Notes: generated from the sequence alone by a model not told the origin. 64,000 bases of DNA from Anopheles merus (GCF_017562075.2 NC_054082.1:14453786-14517785); one strand, 5' to 3'. Counted from the stretch's first letter, positions 27,094-41,704 are shown. Translations and numbers: made by a program.

Positions 27094-29635
27094 TCAGCAA
27101 TTTAGCATAATAATTTTCAATCTCAAACCGAGTGCTGAATAATACGTTTTATGAATTATATTACCAAACATTTTGCCCTCCCATTCGTGTTAGAAGTTTA
27201 ATTGGCATAATTATGCACGCTCAGGCATTGCCCAAAACATAGCGCTATGCCACTGGCCGGAAACCTGTCCCAGAAAACTTTTCAGCAAATTATATTGTCA
27301 GACACACATACACCACCATCACCATCAATACGAGAGAATATTCGCAAACGACGCTTCGTGCCTATTCCGGAATCGCTCACCTATCCGAAACGCGCAAAAA
27401 TCGTCAATGGATGCTGTCCGCAAGAACAATTTAATGAAATTAGCAACACCCAACACCGGCGGCAACCGGTCCCAGGAAGGCGGGCCCGCTCGTATTACAA
27501 TGGCAGAAATTAATCGATCCGTGTATTTGCGTGCAATTCCTGCGGTCGTCTATTACTTGGTCAAACCCAGGCGGAGAACACATCCAGCGTGCACCGAGCA
27601 TCCGCCGGTGAGCGAGGGCTCGAGTTTGGTTTTCAATCAGACACCGATAAATCCATTTATCTGCACACACCGAGCGTGCTGCCGGGCCAGTGCCGGGCCG
27701 TAGCTGTACGGTCAGAGCGAAACATAATCCTTTTGGACCCGTTGGTACGCCAGAACACGAAAACGCAATAGCGCTAGATGCCAGCAGTGTTGAAACTAGA
27801 CGCTTAAGCTGTGCTGACGGTTGTTGTTTCGGGGTTAAGTGCAATGCGTTTCCATTAGCAGCGGAACCGGTGCGGTCGGGTGTGGTGCGTCGAGCACGGT
27901 GGAAGCGTTTCGTACCCGCTTCCTTACGGCCGAGCTGCATCCCCCGCAGCATTCCCTCCCTTTTTGTATCAACACTTCCAAGGAACTAATCTTATCTCGT
28001 TTCATTAATCGATAGCTCCTTTGTTTCGGGTTGGGATAATTGCTACAAATTACAGCTAGCACCTGGCATCGCAAACAGAAACAACACCTTTTGCGGCACC
28101 TCAACCGAACCCCGAAGCAGATGACAGCACAACGTCAGGAGGGGTTGGGGGGGGGGCAATGGTTGCAGCCTCGGTCCGGTTGGCATTTGCGAAGCCAGAT
28201 GAAATCGAAACGAACGAACCATGCCGTGCAAGGCTTTCGTTTGGCAGCGTGTGTTTCAATAAACATGAAACCAGATGATGCTAATCGTGTGCAGGCGTGT
28301 TGTCTATCGACAGTTTGCCCATCATTGGCTGCTGCAACTATTTTAATTTGAGGCGCGTGATCGGAAGGGGGTGGCTTTAAAGCAGTGGTTTCGCATTTTG
28401 CCCGCAGGCGGCTTTGTAGTGTTGATCGAGCAAACAAACTACAAGCTAAACAAGCAACCTTTGCTATGCAAGGAGTAGACATTTAGGCGTTTATTCATAT
28501 CAATTGTGTGAACTTTTGTGATCGTTTAGTATATAAAATCAATACGCCTTATCAATGGTTTTAATGCATGTTTTATGAACGAGAGCTTTTTCCTCTTTTT
28601 TCTACAAAAAAACTGCACTACTTGTGCTTTAAATGTAATTTTTGTCTAAACAGTGCTAAAACTGGGAAACATAATACATTAAACATCGCGAAAAGGCCAA
28701 ACGTAAACATAACATTCTCCTACCGACACCGTAAAATAACTATATTTTCCTCGTTTCCACTCGACCGTTTTTTGAACCCTTTTTTCACGATCGACTAAAC
28801 GAAAAACAAATTCTCCAACGGCCGTTTCAGCTACGATCCCATTATGTTTACATGTTTTGTTGTTCTTCCCTCTGTCCAAACTCGTAACTAACTACGGTCG
28901 AACGAAGATCGTTATCGTTATCGGAAGGGAAAAGGGCAACGATTGGCCGGGATGTCGATTCAGACGCGTGGAAGCCTGATTTACTGCTTGGAAGCTTTCA
29001 ATTTCAAGCCTTCGGCCAAAAGCTTGCACTGCAAAACCAAAGTTATCGAAAACCGTTCCAAAGCCAGAACATCACACGCGCGTACATTTTCTTTTTCATT
29101 CCCGCGTAACGTCCGTTGGGAAATGTTTTCGATCTTTTTTTTTGTGTTGCACCCAAACTTCCGTTTCTGTTGACACCAGCTGGAGCGCAAGCCGGTCGGA
29201 AGTGGGCAGCTTGTGCACCAAAAAAAAAAAAAAAAAAGTGACACAACTACACAAGCAACATCGGTACAGTCTTTCGCCGGACCAAACGCAGCCCGAACCG
29301 GCACAGCGAGCCGGTTGACAACTTTATAAACATTAACATTTTACTGCGGTTGATAGTTAATTTTATGCGCGTCATATTTTCCCATTTACGATTTCGCGTC
29401 GATTTCGATTGGAGCGCGCGTGCTGCAACCATATTGCGTGTGTTTTCAATTTGTTCACTTCCCTTTTCCTCGTTTCCTCCTTTGCCTCTCGGGCTCTTCA
29501 TTGCTGGTAACGACTTGTCACCGGTCGACTATTGCTAGCTCATGTTGCGCCAGTTGTTGACATTCCGTTCCGGCCAATCGATAGAGGAAAGTTTGGAACC
29601 AGCAGGAACATCTCGCTTCCGCACACTCTCTTGTC

Positions 29636-29646
29636 TTTCTCTTTCA

Positions 29647-29678
<32 letters not shown>

Positions 29679-29706
29679 ATCTCTCTCTTTCTCTCTCTCT
29701 CTCTCT
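29636..29706. repeat. Imperfect (CT)n tract
   Basis: About 70 bp of CT repeats interrupted by TTT and TAT, an older and degenerating microsatellite. Open frames on both strands over it are repeat translations. Confidence 0.93.
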
Positions 29707-32700
29707 TTTTCCACACCCAACCATAATACCGAAACCGGTTAGGAACGGGCACGTCTGGCAGCTGCCAGTGCCACCTAATCTCGGGGGTCATTTTTGCCAA
29801 ACGCGGAAGTGGCTTCCATAGGAACCGGTGATTACGTGTTTACAGAGCTAATTAGCAAACGGCAAATGCCGATCGGTGCCGTCTCCAACTGCTGCTTGGC
29901 GGCGAAACCGATGAAGCTTCTTTGCGTTTTGTCGGTTGCGGTCGGACAGCTTGGTACGGCGGGAGAAGGTAAGGAGGAGGTGAACCATCGACAAGCAATC
30001 TTTTGTAGGGGGAGGAAGCTTGTGAACCGCGCTCGGCAGTGTACACAATTAAAAGGAACCGTCGTAATAGGATGCCATTTAATTCGGGTTCAGACATCAA
30101 GCATATTAGCAGGGACATTGGAATGGAATCGCCTTCGCTGAACACTACACACCATGACCATGGAAACGAAGCCGTTACAGAAAGCGCAAAACGTGTCACC
30201 AAACAAAGTGAAACAAGCAGTTGGGAAGCAACCAAACACAAACCTTCGTACTATTTGTGGATGGGACTTCTTGTTGTTTTCGCGCGTTCAAGCAGATTTA
30301 TTTTTAATTCCAAACGCCACTTTCAAGCGGTATTAACTCAATAATCGCCTTTCAGTATCAATCGTTGGCGCGTCTAGGTCAGTGGAAAAATAAAACACAA
30401 AGTACTTTGCTTAGTTGCAAGCGAAGCACTTCAATCCACTTGTTAGCGTTTATGCAAAGCGTACTCGAGCGTTTTATTCTATCGTTTCTGTACAGTCATA
30501 AATCTTTCAAGCAGCTCCACTCGTTTTGCTCAATGCAACTACTCCAACCCCGCGGGAGGGAGCAGAAAGAACGAAAACAACACCCTTCACACACGCCACA
30601 TAAGCTTGATCGTTGAGCTCGTTGCTTTCGCCAATTCCATCACACTCAAGCGCGAACATCGCCGAATTCTCAGCCCGCCCTTCTTGCACGGTGCAAACAG
30701 CCAACCCACCGTCTTTTTTGGCAGGGCAGCGGTTGAGCTGATAAATTCAATTACCGTGGCCACACACACACACACCCTCGAGCACGGTCTGCACCCTCGG
30801 TCTGAGGCAAAAGGGTGTTAAATCTGCCTGCCAGGCGGGTGCATACTGACTACAAATCAGGGACAAGACGGACGGTGCACACACATACACACAGACGCCC
30901 GAAGGAAAAAGGGGCACCGAAAACAATCAACATTGTTGCCCACTTCCTGCGTACTCGTCCGCTTACCTTGGGTCTTGGGCTGCAGTTACCGTCTTCTGGC
31001 TGCAGGGCATTACGCGGCAGCAGGAACCTGTCTTCAGATTTTTCACCACGATGCTGTAAGAATCTGGGCTGTCTGGTTCTTCTGACGTCGCACGAAAGAT
31101 GTGGCTCGAATTTGACTGCCACCGTCTACCTTTATCTTGCCATCTCAAGGTGCAATCTTTTCCCGGATGTAAGGAAAAAACGGTCGTTGCAGTGTCGCTG
31201 AAGTAAAGGTGTTTTTATTTTTGCTGTTGTTGCATACCTAAAGTATCTTCTTCACACACGTTCACTTGGGCGAATGACAAAACAATGACCTCTGGACCTA
31301 AGCACCAACCTCCACTCGACAGACTCGGATGTGCTGTGCATAAATTGTCCAGAGGAGATATTTTTCCTGTCCGATAACGAAGTGAAGATTGACGGTTAAA
31401 ATTTGCACTGTCCCTCTCTGAAGAATTCCGTAAGCCAAAAATGAAGCCATTTTCGAAGAACGATGACGAACGGTTTGGGGATGAGCTGCATGATACTGGG
31501 TACTTTTTTCCTTCTCAAGAATGTCATTCATTTTGAGAAGCTTACACTGTTCTTTTTCCTGTTCATTCCCTCCTTTCCAGCATGTCTTTATCCTAGAAAG
31601 AATCTAGCCAAACCTTTTGAGATAATGTAGATAAAGTGGGGACAAACAAAACGGGAAAGAAATCTGGCACCACTTCCCACCGTCGTGAAGGATTTTCCGT
31701 TATTCTTGCTCTAAAACAAAACCCATCACTCCACTTGCGAGGTTCCCAATGTCAACAGACGAAACAGCGCACGGGAGTGACAAAATGCCGAACAGCTAGA
31801 CGGAGCAAGGCACTAGCTAGCTAGATGAGGGGAAGCGTAAGCAAAGATGTTTGCTTTGTCAATCGATTCCACTGTTTAAAAGGAATGTGATTGAGGACTT
31901 TATTTCTTCAGCCCTGCTGCCATCGGGTGGGTGAACAATATTCCAAGCATTGGTACGACAGTGCCGTCGGCTGTTGTTATCTTAGACCGAACGGATAGAG
32001 CACGCTGTTGACAAATCCGTCTTTTACCGACTGCAGTTTGGAACAGCGTAGCTGCTTAACTTTGGCGCCCAAGGACGGGAGGAAGCGAGCCGGACGGCTC
32101 GAGCGGGTCAATTACCCAAGATAGAGAGCATTGTTCTATGATTTAGTTTCGCTTCCCAATACCCTTTGCGCAGAGTTGAATGCATTACTGTGAGCAGCAT
32201 TCGTAAATGGATTTCCCAAAAGCTTTTGTAATAGAATTGAATGAAAATTTATTACAAGCTTTTCCGTACATTGTCTCATCTTGTAGCAACAAAAAAAGCT
32301 GTGCACTAAGACAATACTGATTCAGTTGTTTTTTTTTCTTTCTTTCATTTACCCAGGTACGATGATACTATCTGTAAAATCCGAACTAGCTACATTTGTG
32401 TCCGAAGAATCCATTCGCTCCACTCTGTTTTGCTTCACCGATTGTTTTGCTTTTGCTGCTCTACTACCCCCGATTTTCAAGAAATCCATCCCGCTGCACC
32501 GTCTTCGAGCAGACAAAAGGAAAGCGGAGCCGGCACAGGGCTGGCAGCAAGCGTCCTACCCTTTCGCCCGCCGGCGATGAAATGCAGCCGGTTCCAGAAA
32601 ATAAAGTACAAAACATTACCGAACCGAACCGGTAAGCTCCGTATCCCTGCTGCAGCCCTGCCCCATTGCACTGTCGTTTATGTTTTTTCCCCCCACGCCA

Positions 32701-33832
32701 CATCGGCTGGCACATCGTACCGTGGTCCGTTACCGTGCAATGGGCCATTTGAAGCAGCCGGAAAAGCTGAGCCTGCCTCATTCTCCCCCATTTGTTCCAT
32801 CCATGCCGGGGTGTAGGTGAAAAACTTCATCCACTTCAAGTGACCATCGGCTGGACAATATCGTACAGCCCGGGCCGGAGATTTCCGCCCCTGCGTGCTG
32901 CCCACGTTCGTTCCGGTTCCGGACGCTTCGCTTTGCTGGGAGGGAAAAGCGGGTGCCCAAACTGAGGGGCGATCAAGTATTCCATTCTCGGAACGATTCC
33001 AAGGCGCAGGACGGAAATGTATCCAAGAGGCGCAGGCACCACTGGGCAGACGAGTGTGTCTGCTCTCACCGTTAAGCTTGCCGAATGGTGTGAAGACACT
33101 TTGCTCGAGTGGCTCCCGGCATCCCGGAATGCGAACCATGAAACCAGGGCACACAGGCACAAAACTCGTAAAGTGACTGGGAAACAATGAGATGAAAATA
33201 ATAGAAATAAATCAAGCTCGAAGAATGGCCAAAGAATGGCCGGGGAGAGAAAAAGGTATTTCCTACCCGTATCTCATATTGGCATCCGGTTCCGCTTTGC
33301 TTGGCGTAGAGCGTGTAGAGCAACAAAACGAAATCTGCCACATGCATGAAAACAATCAAATTCCACCCATTTTTAGCGATCCAAAAAACAAAGCAAGGAG
33401 CTTTGCAATATTCATTGTCACATATTGGAGGCTGGTAAGCGCTCGATGAATTACTGATAGCTTGACGAAGGACGCGTCCAGCAGCGAATACAATGGTAGA
33501 CGAATAGCGAATGATAGCACAAAATCACGACACAAGGCTGCCCGTGTCTGTTGCACCAGCTGTAAAGGTAAATTTCGGCTCCATTTAATGCGAGTCTCCG
33601 CGTACGCCATGCGCGCACTTCGCGGCCGCGCCGTTCTGTTTGGAAAATTGCATTATTGATGGAGACTCAGCCACTGTTTCGGTTTCGGTGCAAAAATGAG
33701 TTCGCTAAGCCGTGCCTCTAAAACCAATCGCTCGAAACCGTGCATCATTTCGTCGGGCAGTTTGTCCCTTTCAGAACAGCGCGTCCCAGCAGCCGCCAAC
33801 GGCTGTGTGCTCTGCGAATGTGCGCTACACTA

Positions 33833-33850
33833 CGCCTGAATGTATGCAAC
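33833..33850 (-). other. Dispersed 18-bp motif, copy 2
   Basis: On the minus strand GTTGCATACATTCAGGCG. Two mismatches to the consensus. Confidence 0.55.
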
Positions 33851-34828
33851 TTTCCCGGACAAATGTTGCCCGCCGGTAGCTTATTCCGTTGACCGTCGAC
33901 GAGATCCCACTCCCGGCGCCTGGGAACCGAAACAAGCAGTAACAATCAGCTTAGAAAACAGGAAGGCCGGCTTCCCAACCCTCCCGACCCCGGGCTGGAA
34001 GAATAAATAATACTTTTATTGCAGTGCCGTGCGGCCGGAAACACCTTGGCTCCCTTTGCTGCACGTTTCACGCCCGCCAGCTAGGGCTATCTCTAGCTGC
34101 TCATCTGCTTGCCACAGTGTTCTACATGGTGCCATCGAGACATTGAAGGCTGGCGCACGAAATCACTGCCCACCGGCCTGCGCTGCTCCGGCCAGGTGTG
34201 AAAAGGTATTGAATAATTCATGTAGCTTTAGTCCACTGCTTTCCCCGACCCATTGTCCGTTTTATTATCATACATCTCTGAACAGTTTCTAGGTGTCTGC
34301 TTTTTTCTGCCTTTGTTCCTAGCTCACCCGTTCCATGGCCCGTACCTTTGCCATTTTGCTCGGTTCGTTACTTCCGTCGAAAGCTCAGCATGCCTAATCT
34401 GGACCGACAAACTGACCATCCAAACACACACACTCACTCACAATGAATGGTGCATAGAAAACGAGAACCCTACGAGCCCTTTGCGGAACGCTTTTTCCCT
34501 ACGTTTCGAGCGAACTAGATACATAAAACACCTCATGCATTGAACAAACGCTCGGAACGCTACCACGTGGGAGGGAAAGTATGTGTGCCTGTTTGTTTTC
34601 ATACTTTGCTGCCTTCTTCCCCGTACGGCTCGAACATTGAGTCGTTGGAATTGGCCATCGAGCACCGGGCTGGCAGCGGGATTCCCGCTAGCGAATTCGA
34701 TTTACTTATCGCACAATCCTCGCCCATTATTATTAGCCATTTTTATTTGTTCGTGTCCCTGTTCGATGGCTTTCCGTATCTTGATTCGCGGCGGTGCTCC
34801 CTCGCTAACGATTTATACTCCAACAACA

Positions 34829-34829
34829 T

Positions 34830-34860
<31 letters not shown>

Positions 34861-34863
34861 ATG
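34829..34863. repeat. (CTG)n(ATG)n compound trinucleotide tract
   Basis: Four CTG units followed by about seven to eight ATG units. The short frames reading poly-Leu/Met across it have no other coding support. Confidence 0.9.
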
Positions 34864-34986
34864 GCGACGACACCGATGGTACGGGATTGCCCGATTCGTA
34901 GAAGCAGAGTATCACGCACGGCGAACGGTATTTGATCGATACCGGGAGAACCCCTTTCGTCAAGGGCGGAATCTATATGCAAGAAA

Positions 34987-35030
34987 ATCGACTACTTCGA
35001 CTGCTAAGATCGACTGCTTCGACTACTAAT
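34987..35030. repeat. Two tandem 22-bp units
   Basis: ATCGACTACTTCGACTGCTA plus two bases, repeated once with three or four differences. Each unit itself contains two CGACT(A/G)CT half-units, so the array is built on an 11-12 bp step. Confidence 0.8.
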
Positions 35031-36786
35031 GGTATTCGTCTTTTCCACTGATTTCGTTTTGATTTCCCAGCCAAACGATTGCGAATGACTTTCGAGCGAA
35101 ATGGATCGCGTTGTCGCAAACGAAAGCGATGAAGCGTCCAATGATGATGGTCCGTCCAGACCTCCCAGACCGCCATGACGCGCGAACTCACAAACACAGG
35201 GCGAAACGAAAAAAAAAACAAACTGACTCGTCACGAGCTTTTCATATAAAATGCAAATCAGCGAGCGCTTCGCGAATTACTTCGCACACGCGGATAGATT
35301 TCTTAGAAGCACGTTCGGTGCCCCAGCTCGCTCTCGCGATGCCATTACATTACCCGGGACGAAATGGAAGCCCTCCCAGCGCTGCCCCGTGTGCTCATTA
35401 CGGGGCAAACTGGGGACTAACATCCGGCTAGAGAACACTCATCCACCGCCGCGGTGGTATTCGATGACAGAATTGGTGACAGCAGCATTAAGAAAACTGT
35501 CCAATAAAAGGTTCTCCCTCCGGCACGGCGGTTCCATGGCATGGCAGCACATAGCGAACCGTTGCAAATGGATTGTATTGCACCGTGGCGGAAACATTCT
35601 CTGGCCCCGGTTGGCAAATAGTCGATGTGCAATCGGACGATAAGCGCTCCGCACCGCAAATCAGCACCTAAAGGGAAGCTGGCTGAGCAGACAGTTACAT
35701 TCCAGTAGCGCTTGCATTTCGCCCGCGTTCGTCGCTTCCTTCAATTGCCGACCGAAGCACCTGGTATGCGGGGAACCGATTCCGGTCGGTGTGTATGGAA
35801 CCAAATTCGTCAGCAAGCGATGCAGGCAACACCACCGACCAGCGGTGAGGCCAGCTTGGGGAAAGCTGTTACACTCCAGAGATCAGAACCGTTGCGTCTT
35901 GTGGGTTTCTGGCGTGCTGGGGGAGGTGCTTTGTTTGGCAGTTTGGCTGAGAGCAGATAAGCACGGAAGTACAATAGCACACTGTGGTAAGACATTAGGG
36001 CCAACGGTTGCGGGATTTGTTGCAACCGGAATAAAGGCCAATGCTTGAACCAGGGCACTGTTTGGTTATAACCAAGCAGCGCCTTTGTCCTTTCGCTTGA
36101 AAGCTTGGGAGAAGTTTTATTGTTGGATTGATTGATTACAAACCTCTGGGTGTCTTCGCCGCATTAGATTTGCTTTAAACTAGTTTTTAAAGTAATTCCC
36201 CATTTCTTGCAAACATCTCTAAAGAATTTGCTACATTTTTGTTTCTAAAATAAGGTACATCCACCCTTCACCTATATAGAAGCACCTGCACCAAAGAGTG
36301 AAGATTATCAGAGGGAACTATTTCTCATAACTTCACATCATGGTGGGCCATTTTTATTCCGGTTCAGTTGCCTTTCCTGGAATGCATCGTCAGCATCTTT
36401 CCATACGTACGATGCGCGTGAAAACGGTATTGCTCTCACAGCTCTCACAGCAACTAACGGGTCGTGGTGTAACTTGGAAAGAATCTTCCACATCTACCCG
36501 GGCGATGGGTAAAGATTGCTCATATTAAAAATGTAGCCGATGTCATTTTTCTCCTTCACCGGGGGCATTATATTTACGAGCACATGGACGCATTGTATTC
36601 GTTATGGGGGAACCGACCTTCGCCACCTTGTACTTTGCGCGGATTGCCTACACAATCGCTCATTTCTTGGTAATGACGCCCTGCAAGTGACGGTATGCCG
36701 ATTACAAACATTTGCTGAGCATCTTAAGGACTTGCGATATTAAACTCGTCCCTCCCCGCCACACAATTCAGAGAAAGCACACGATT

Positions 36787-37860
36787 ATGCAAATAGGTTG
36801 TTTTTATCCCACTTCAGTGCATGTGAAACTGCGAAATAAGCAAGATTCGGTTTTTGTATTTTACTTTAGATTGCTTCATGCTTCCCATTGCCTTCACAAT
36901 TTTATTGATTGCTTCTTTTCAACGCCCTTTCTCCATCCCCTTGGCAAGATACAAATAAATAAACACATTTTATCGCCTCTAAAACAATTGCACAACCCTG
37001 CACAAGCCAATCCCACACGTGAAGTTCAATTTGTTTTAGTAATTTTCTTGCGCAAACACACTACTGCTTCCCCCAAAACAGTCCACCATTCCGCAAGGCA
37101 ACGTTACTTGAGTGCATTGTTAAACCCTTGTCAAAAAATCATGATTTGGTATCACGTTTGCTTGCTGGGTGCCTCAGCCCCGGACGCCCCGAAAAGCCCT
37201 TTTCAAGCCGATCTGTCGATCTGGATGATGAAACAAAAGCTGCTACTCAGCACACAGCCACGCCGGAGTGAAGCATTTTTCCGATTATGTTTTTTTTTCC
37301 ACTGTACACGCTTCGTGTATTGTTTCATTTTCTGTTCGACTTGCTTATTTTGCGCTGAACCCTCCAACAGAACGCAACCGGGCGAAATCATAATAAAATT
37401 CCCGTTCATAACCAACGAGGCAAATAGAAAGAGAGCAAGAGAGAGAGAGAGAGAGAGAGAGCAGGAAAATGAAAAAAAAGGAGTAGACAACAACACGCTG
37501 GGATTAGTGGGATCATTTGAAAAATGTTTTATTTCTGAACAGTGCTCTGAACGCTCCTACCGCCACGATCACTCTCTATCATGTTTGGTTCATCTGGCAT
37601 GTTGGTCGAGTTTCCCTTTTTTTGTCATATTTTGCTGCTGCTGGTGGCGAGAAACGGGGGCAATCGGCGAGGGTCGTCCCAAAAGTACGCTGGACGGAAA
37701 ATCTCAAACACGAAGCGTATTCATTTGCCCCGAGGACCGTTCTCGGCGGATTAATTTGTTTTCGGGCCGGCGTTGTACGGTGCGGTTTTTTGGTGGTGCT
37801 AAGGAGGAACCAGTAAAACGAAATAACAAACCCACGAATACCCTCACACGTTCGGAGTAG
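36787..37860 (+). other. Unusually long open frame of uncertain coding status (357 codons from the first ATG)
   Basis: The frame is open from just after a stop at 36688-36690 to the stop at 37858-37860, about 390 codons, far longer than any other frame here. The predicted product is rich in Cys, His, Phe and Ser, includes a (GA)n-encoded RERERERE run (37439-37461) and a CCCWW cluster, and has no domain, signal peptide or transmembrane plan that I recognise. Base use at third positions is not obviously biased. No TATA box, splice sites or polyadenylation signal were tied to it. It is either a chance stop-free stretch in a CA/CT-rich region or an unrecognised exon or lineage-specific gene. I lean towards non-coding. 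Confidence 0.15.
37436..37461. repeat. (GA)n tract
   Basis: About 26 bp of GA dinucleotide inside the long open frame at 36787-37860, where it is read as alternating Arg-Glu. Confidence 0.9.
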
Positions 37861-38692
37861 CCGGATGGAAGAATCCCCCGGACCCAACGCGCAACATTGG
37901 GTACCGCGATAGCAGATTGTACCGAACGGGTTCCACGCTCGGTCCGGCTGACCACATGGTCAAGGGTTTTGCTGGAACAATTGCCCCAGTCCGTACAACC
38001 GCCATAAAAACGGCCAGATTACTGAGGTACACAGCTCGGCTTTTGCCACCGAGCACCCTCACCAGCCGGCGATGATAAGATTTGAGTCGTGTTTTAACCA
38101 ACGGTTCATGCCGGCCAACCCTTACGCTCGTCCAAAAATTCGCCATTTAAAGCAAAACCGTACCACTCCTCGACAGCACACCAATCGCCAGGTGCAGCTA
38201 CCGCGACCGGTACTGGCTTATTATGCAGCGCTGCTCTCTTGTCTGGCCGCTTGCAGCAAAAAGAATGACCGCCACGGAAGTGGTGGCCACCGGGAGCAAC
38301 CGATAGGTTAAGCCGAAATAAAAACACAACAGCGAGTGCCCGGCAGCACTTTCGGTCGCGCTGGAGTGAGTTGCATTATTCATACCACACCGGCTGCAGT
38401 AGATCATCCTGCAATTGTTCCAACGGGGCAGCGAGCGTGTCCCGGATGCAGAGCAGGGTGCAAAAGTGAACCACTTGTCCTGGTGAGTGGATCATTTATC
38501 GGGCGGAGCGTCTTTAATTTAATCTAATGGAACAGCTGACGGGTTCTCAGCAGATCGTTTCGGGAGTGTGAGGTAGATCAGCTTTATTTCATTTTTAAAA
38601 AGGGTTTAAGGCTCGATTTTTTGTGAATAAAAAATCTTAAGATATCGCTTTAGTCCTCTATAATGCACTTATTTCATGACATCTGCTTGGCG

Positions 38693-38710
38693 ATTGCATA
38701 CGTTTAGGCG
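38693..38710 (+). other. Dispersed 18-bp motif, copy 3
   Basis: ATTGCATACGTTTAGGCG, a perfect consensus match within the AT-rich island at 38.6-38.9 kb. Confidence 0.65.
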
Positions 38711-41686
38711 TATTCGTAAAAGAAAATAAATGAAACAAAGAAGTGTTACTAAAGCAGCAGCAAAACAGAGCTCACCTCACTGTTTTAATTTCTTTTATGG
38801 GAATCATTAACTATCATCACATACAAGTAATGTTGTGCAGGTCCTGCTCATTAACGTCCTAGTGATGTAATATTTACCGCAAGTAATTAAAACGGCTTAA
38901 ATCACTTCTTCTTATCGCGTTAAAAATACTACCAATGGTTCTTCCTCCAGCCCCTCGATATTGCAATAAATTGTCCGTCTTCATGCAACTGAAGTGTCTT
39001 GTGCCACAAATTGCACTAACCGACAGCCATTCAACTTTTCAACTGCAATAACCTGTATCATAATTGCAAAGATTTTGCTACAAACATACACACACACACA
39101 CAGACTGCAAGTAAACTAGTACTTGCCCACTAACCCAACATGCATCGTGCCAAGTAAGTAAGTTGCTGCCCCATGCCCTGTTCACGTCCCCGCGTTTGCG
39201 TGCGTTCGCGTAAGTGTTGCGAAGAGTTTCCCCATAAAGCTCCATAAAAGGGACATAAATTTTCCATGCATTTTTAATCCCCTCTGCTGCCTGACGCGAA
39301 CGCAAGATCGATGACGGTGCCGGTGCAATTGCACCTCATATCGCGCACAGCTCAGTCCTGTTTTTGAGTGGGTCGAAAGCATCCTTCATGCAGGTGTAAT
39401 GATAGCTTGGCGGAAAGGAGCACGATGCTGGGTGCCCCGAATGCTTGAGTGATGCTATAAAAATGGGACCATTGACAGTGCTCACACCGTTTGCTCACAC
39501 ACCGTGCGCTTTCACCCATCTCTCTCTCACACACACACACACCGCAACACACATCCTTAAGGTGCACTGTGTTGCAGGCTGGTCGAGCTAGGTAGGCCAC
39601 TGCATGGTTGTGCGAGTGGGGTTCAAGTGTACCGGGCGAAGACACTTTTATAACGACCGTGATGGTAGTGATGTGATAAAAATAAAACTTTCCAACCCTG
39701 CCTGCCAGTTTGCGGGTGCCTGTCGTGCCTGCCGCGGGTGCAACGACACAGGACACAGGGAGGCAGGGATTAAAAGTGCATCCGGGGTTGTTGTTTCATG
39801 TTTGCTGTAATTTCCCGGGGTACGAAATAAATTTTATCAAACTGTTGCAGCTTGTTTGCCTCGCCTCCTTCCCTTTACGGACAGCTTCCGACCCGCGTGC
39901 ACACTGGCGATGGCTTCCGACAGCAAACATCACCTCTGTGACGCTGGTGGTAGTTGCCCAATCGCTTATCAGCGCGGCTCTCCGGGACGGTGGGTTTGGG
40001 CAGTTATTTGTACATTTTGCAGTGACTAGCTCGTTTTTGTGTGTTTCGAGCTTAAAGATGAAAATTGTCAACTGTTTGAAATGGGCAAGTGGGGTTTTTT
40101 TTCGTTTCAAGTACATGCACACATACGTAACAATGTTTGCGTTCAGAATGTTGCGTATTTTTGAGCCAACAGTTGCCCTTTCAAAGTCAGAAAAAGGATT
40201 TATCTGTCGGTCTGAACACGTGGTACGGTCTGTCATAAGGGGATGGCATATTTATCGGACCATTTTTGGATTGTTTTTTTTTATAGCTATGGACATTTCA
40301 GTCAAACTCTGATCCTTATTTATGGAAACAGGATTAATATATTCATTCCAGGGTTCTGAACCCAAGTTCAGAGGACAAAATGAAACCAATTGCTCAATTC
40401 TTTATACTCGGCTAATGAGTATAAGACAGAACAGTATAGTAATGAGCTTTTAATCATGACATTTGAGCAAAATTAATAGTAAAAGCTCATTTTGACTCTT
40501 AATTAATTTCGGTGGTACACTGAAAACAGCATAACTTTTCCTATTTACGTTTGAACGGATCAACTTGGCGTATCTGAAAAAACTGTATGGGTATTTTTTT
40601 TAAAATAATCTGATTTTTAACGGACAGTAAAGGCTCCAATTAATAACGTTTGCTATCAAAAAAACAAAATTCCAACTGGATGCAACGGAAATGAACATTC
40701 TTCGTGGTAAAGGTACGTAATAACACAGGATGAAAGTATATGATCACTAATGACACACGCAGCCACACCGCCCTTTGCCGAGCAATTTTCCGATCAATGG
40801 TCAACCGAGCTCAATATTCATCTGCACCGCTTTCTTCTGCGTTTTCATTTTTGTGGCAAACCTTGCAAATACTCGCCTCTTTGTGCAGGTGGGTGATGTG
40901 TTTTTTTTCTGTTCTCTTTTGCTTCCCATATTTTTGCCTTGCTTTTGCTCCATCCGGTTGGAGGGTTTAAATTTCGTCGACCATTAGCGAAGCAACGTGC
41001 AAAGTGGCACCGAATAATCGACTAGGGTCCTAGGGTTGGTCAGAGGTGGATATTGTATGAAATTCCAAAAAAGAAAACTAAATAAAGCTGTAATAAATAT
41101 AGACAACGGCCACACTATTTGCTGCATATCGATTCCTTCCGTCCCGTGCGCTCCATTTCGTCGACTGCGGGTGCTTACCGTCGAGTTGATTACACACTGT
41201 CCACAAGCGGCAATGACCAACGATCCCATTTCCGAGCGACGAAAATGAAGCACACGCACCAGCAGGGAAAGAGTAGCACCGACGGGACATTATTCATTTC
41301 TTTAACGCGCTTTCATTACGCTTCATTTTAATCAGCAGCGCTGCATGGGATGGAATTTCAATGCTATTGGTGTTTTTTTTCATTCTTTGGCCATCGATTG
41401 AGCTCATCAACACAACATGCTCATCAAAGTTTCATTAACAGCAGTGTGATACTTCTGTACAAAAAGGGGAAAAAGTAACAAGGTGAATTCAAAGCAAGAA
41501 AATTGCTTATTTATATTAATTTTGTTATTGTAATGAAAAGTAACGTTTGTGTGCTTGTTGTTTTACCTTCTGAACCTAAACAATGAAAATGCATCTCAAT
41601 ATTTACAAAAAATGTCCCACAAGATGGCCTGTTCCAAGTAACTACGCATGTAATGCTTAAAAACTAGCACTTTTTATTAGAAATTA

Positions 41687-41704
41687 CGCCTTTATGTATG
41701 CAAT
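41687..41704 (-). other. Dispersed 18-bp motif, copy 4
   Basis: On the minus strand ATTGCATACATAAAGGCG. Two mismatches, within an AT-rich island and about 160 bp from a perfect 20-bp palindrome. Confidence 0.55.

Noticed and set aside
29532..29800. Overlapping frames on both strands across the CT tract
   Set aside because: Repeat translations (SLSLSL and RERERE); no start context or domain.
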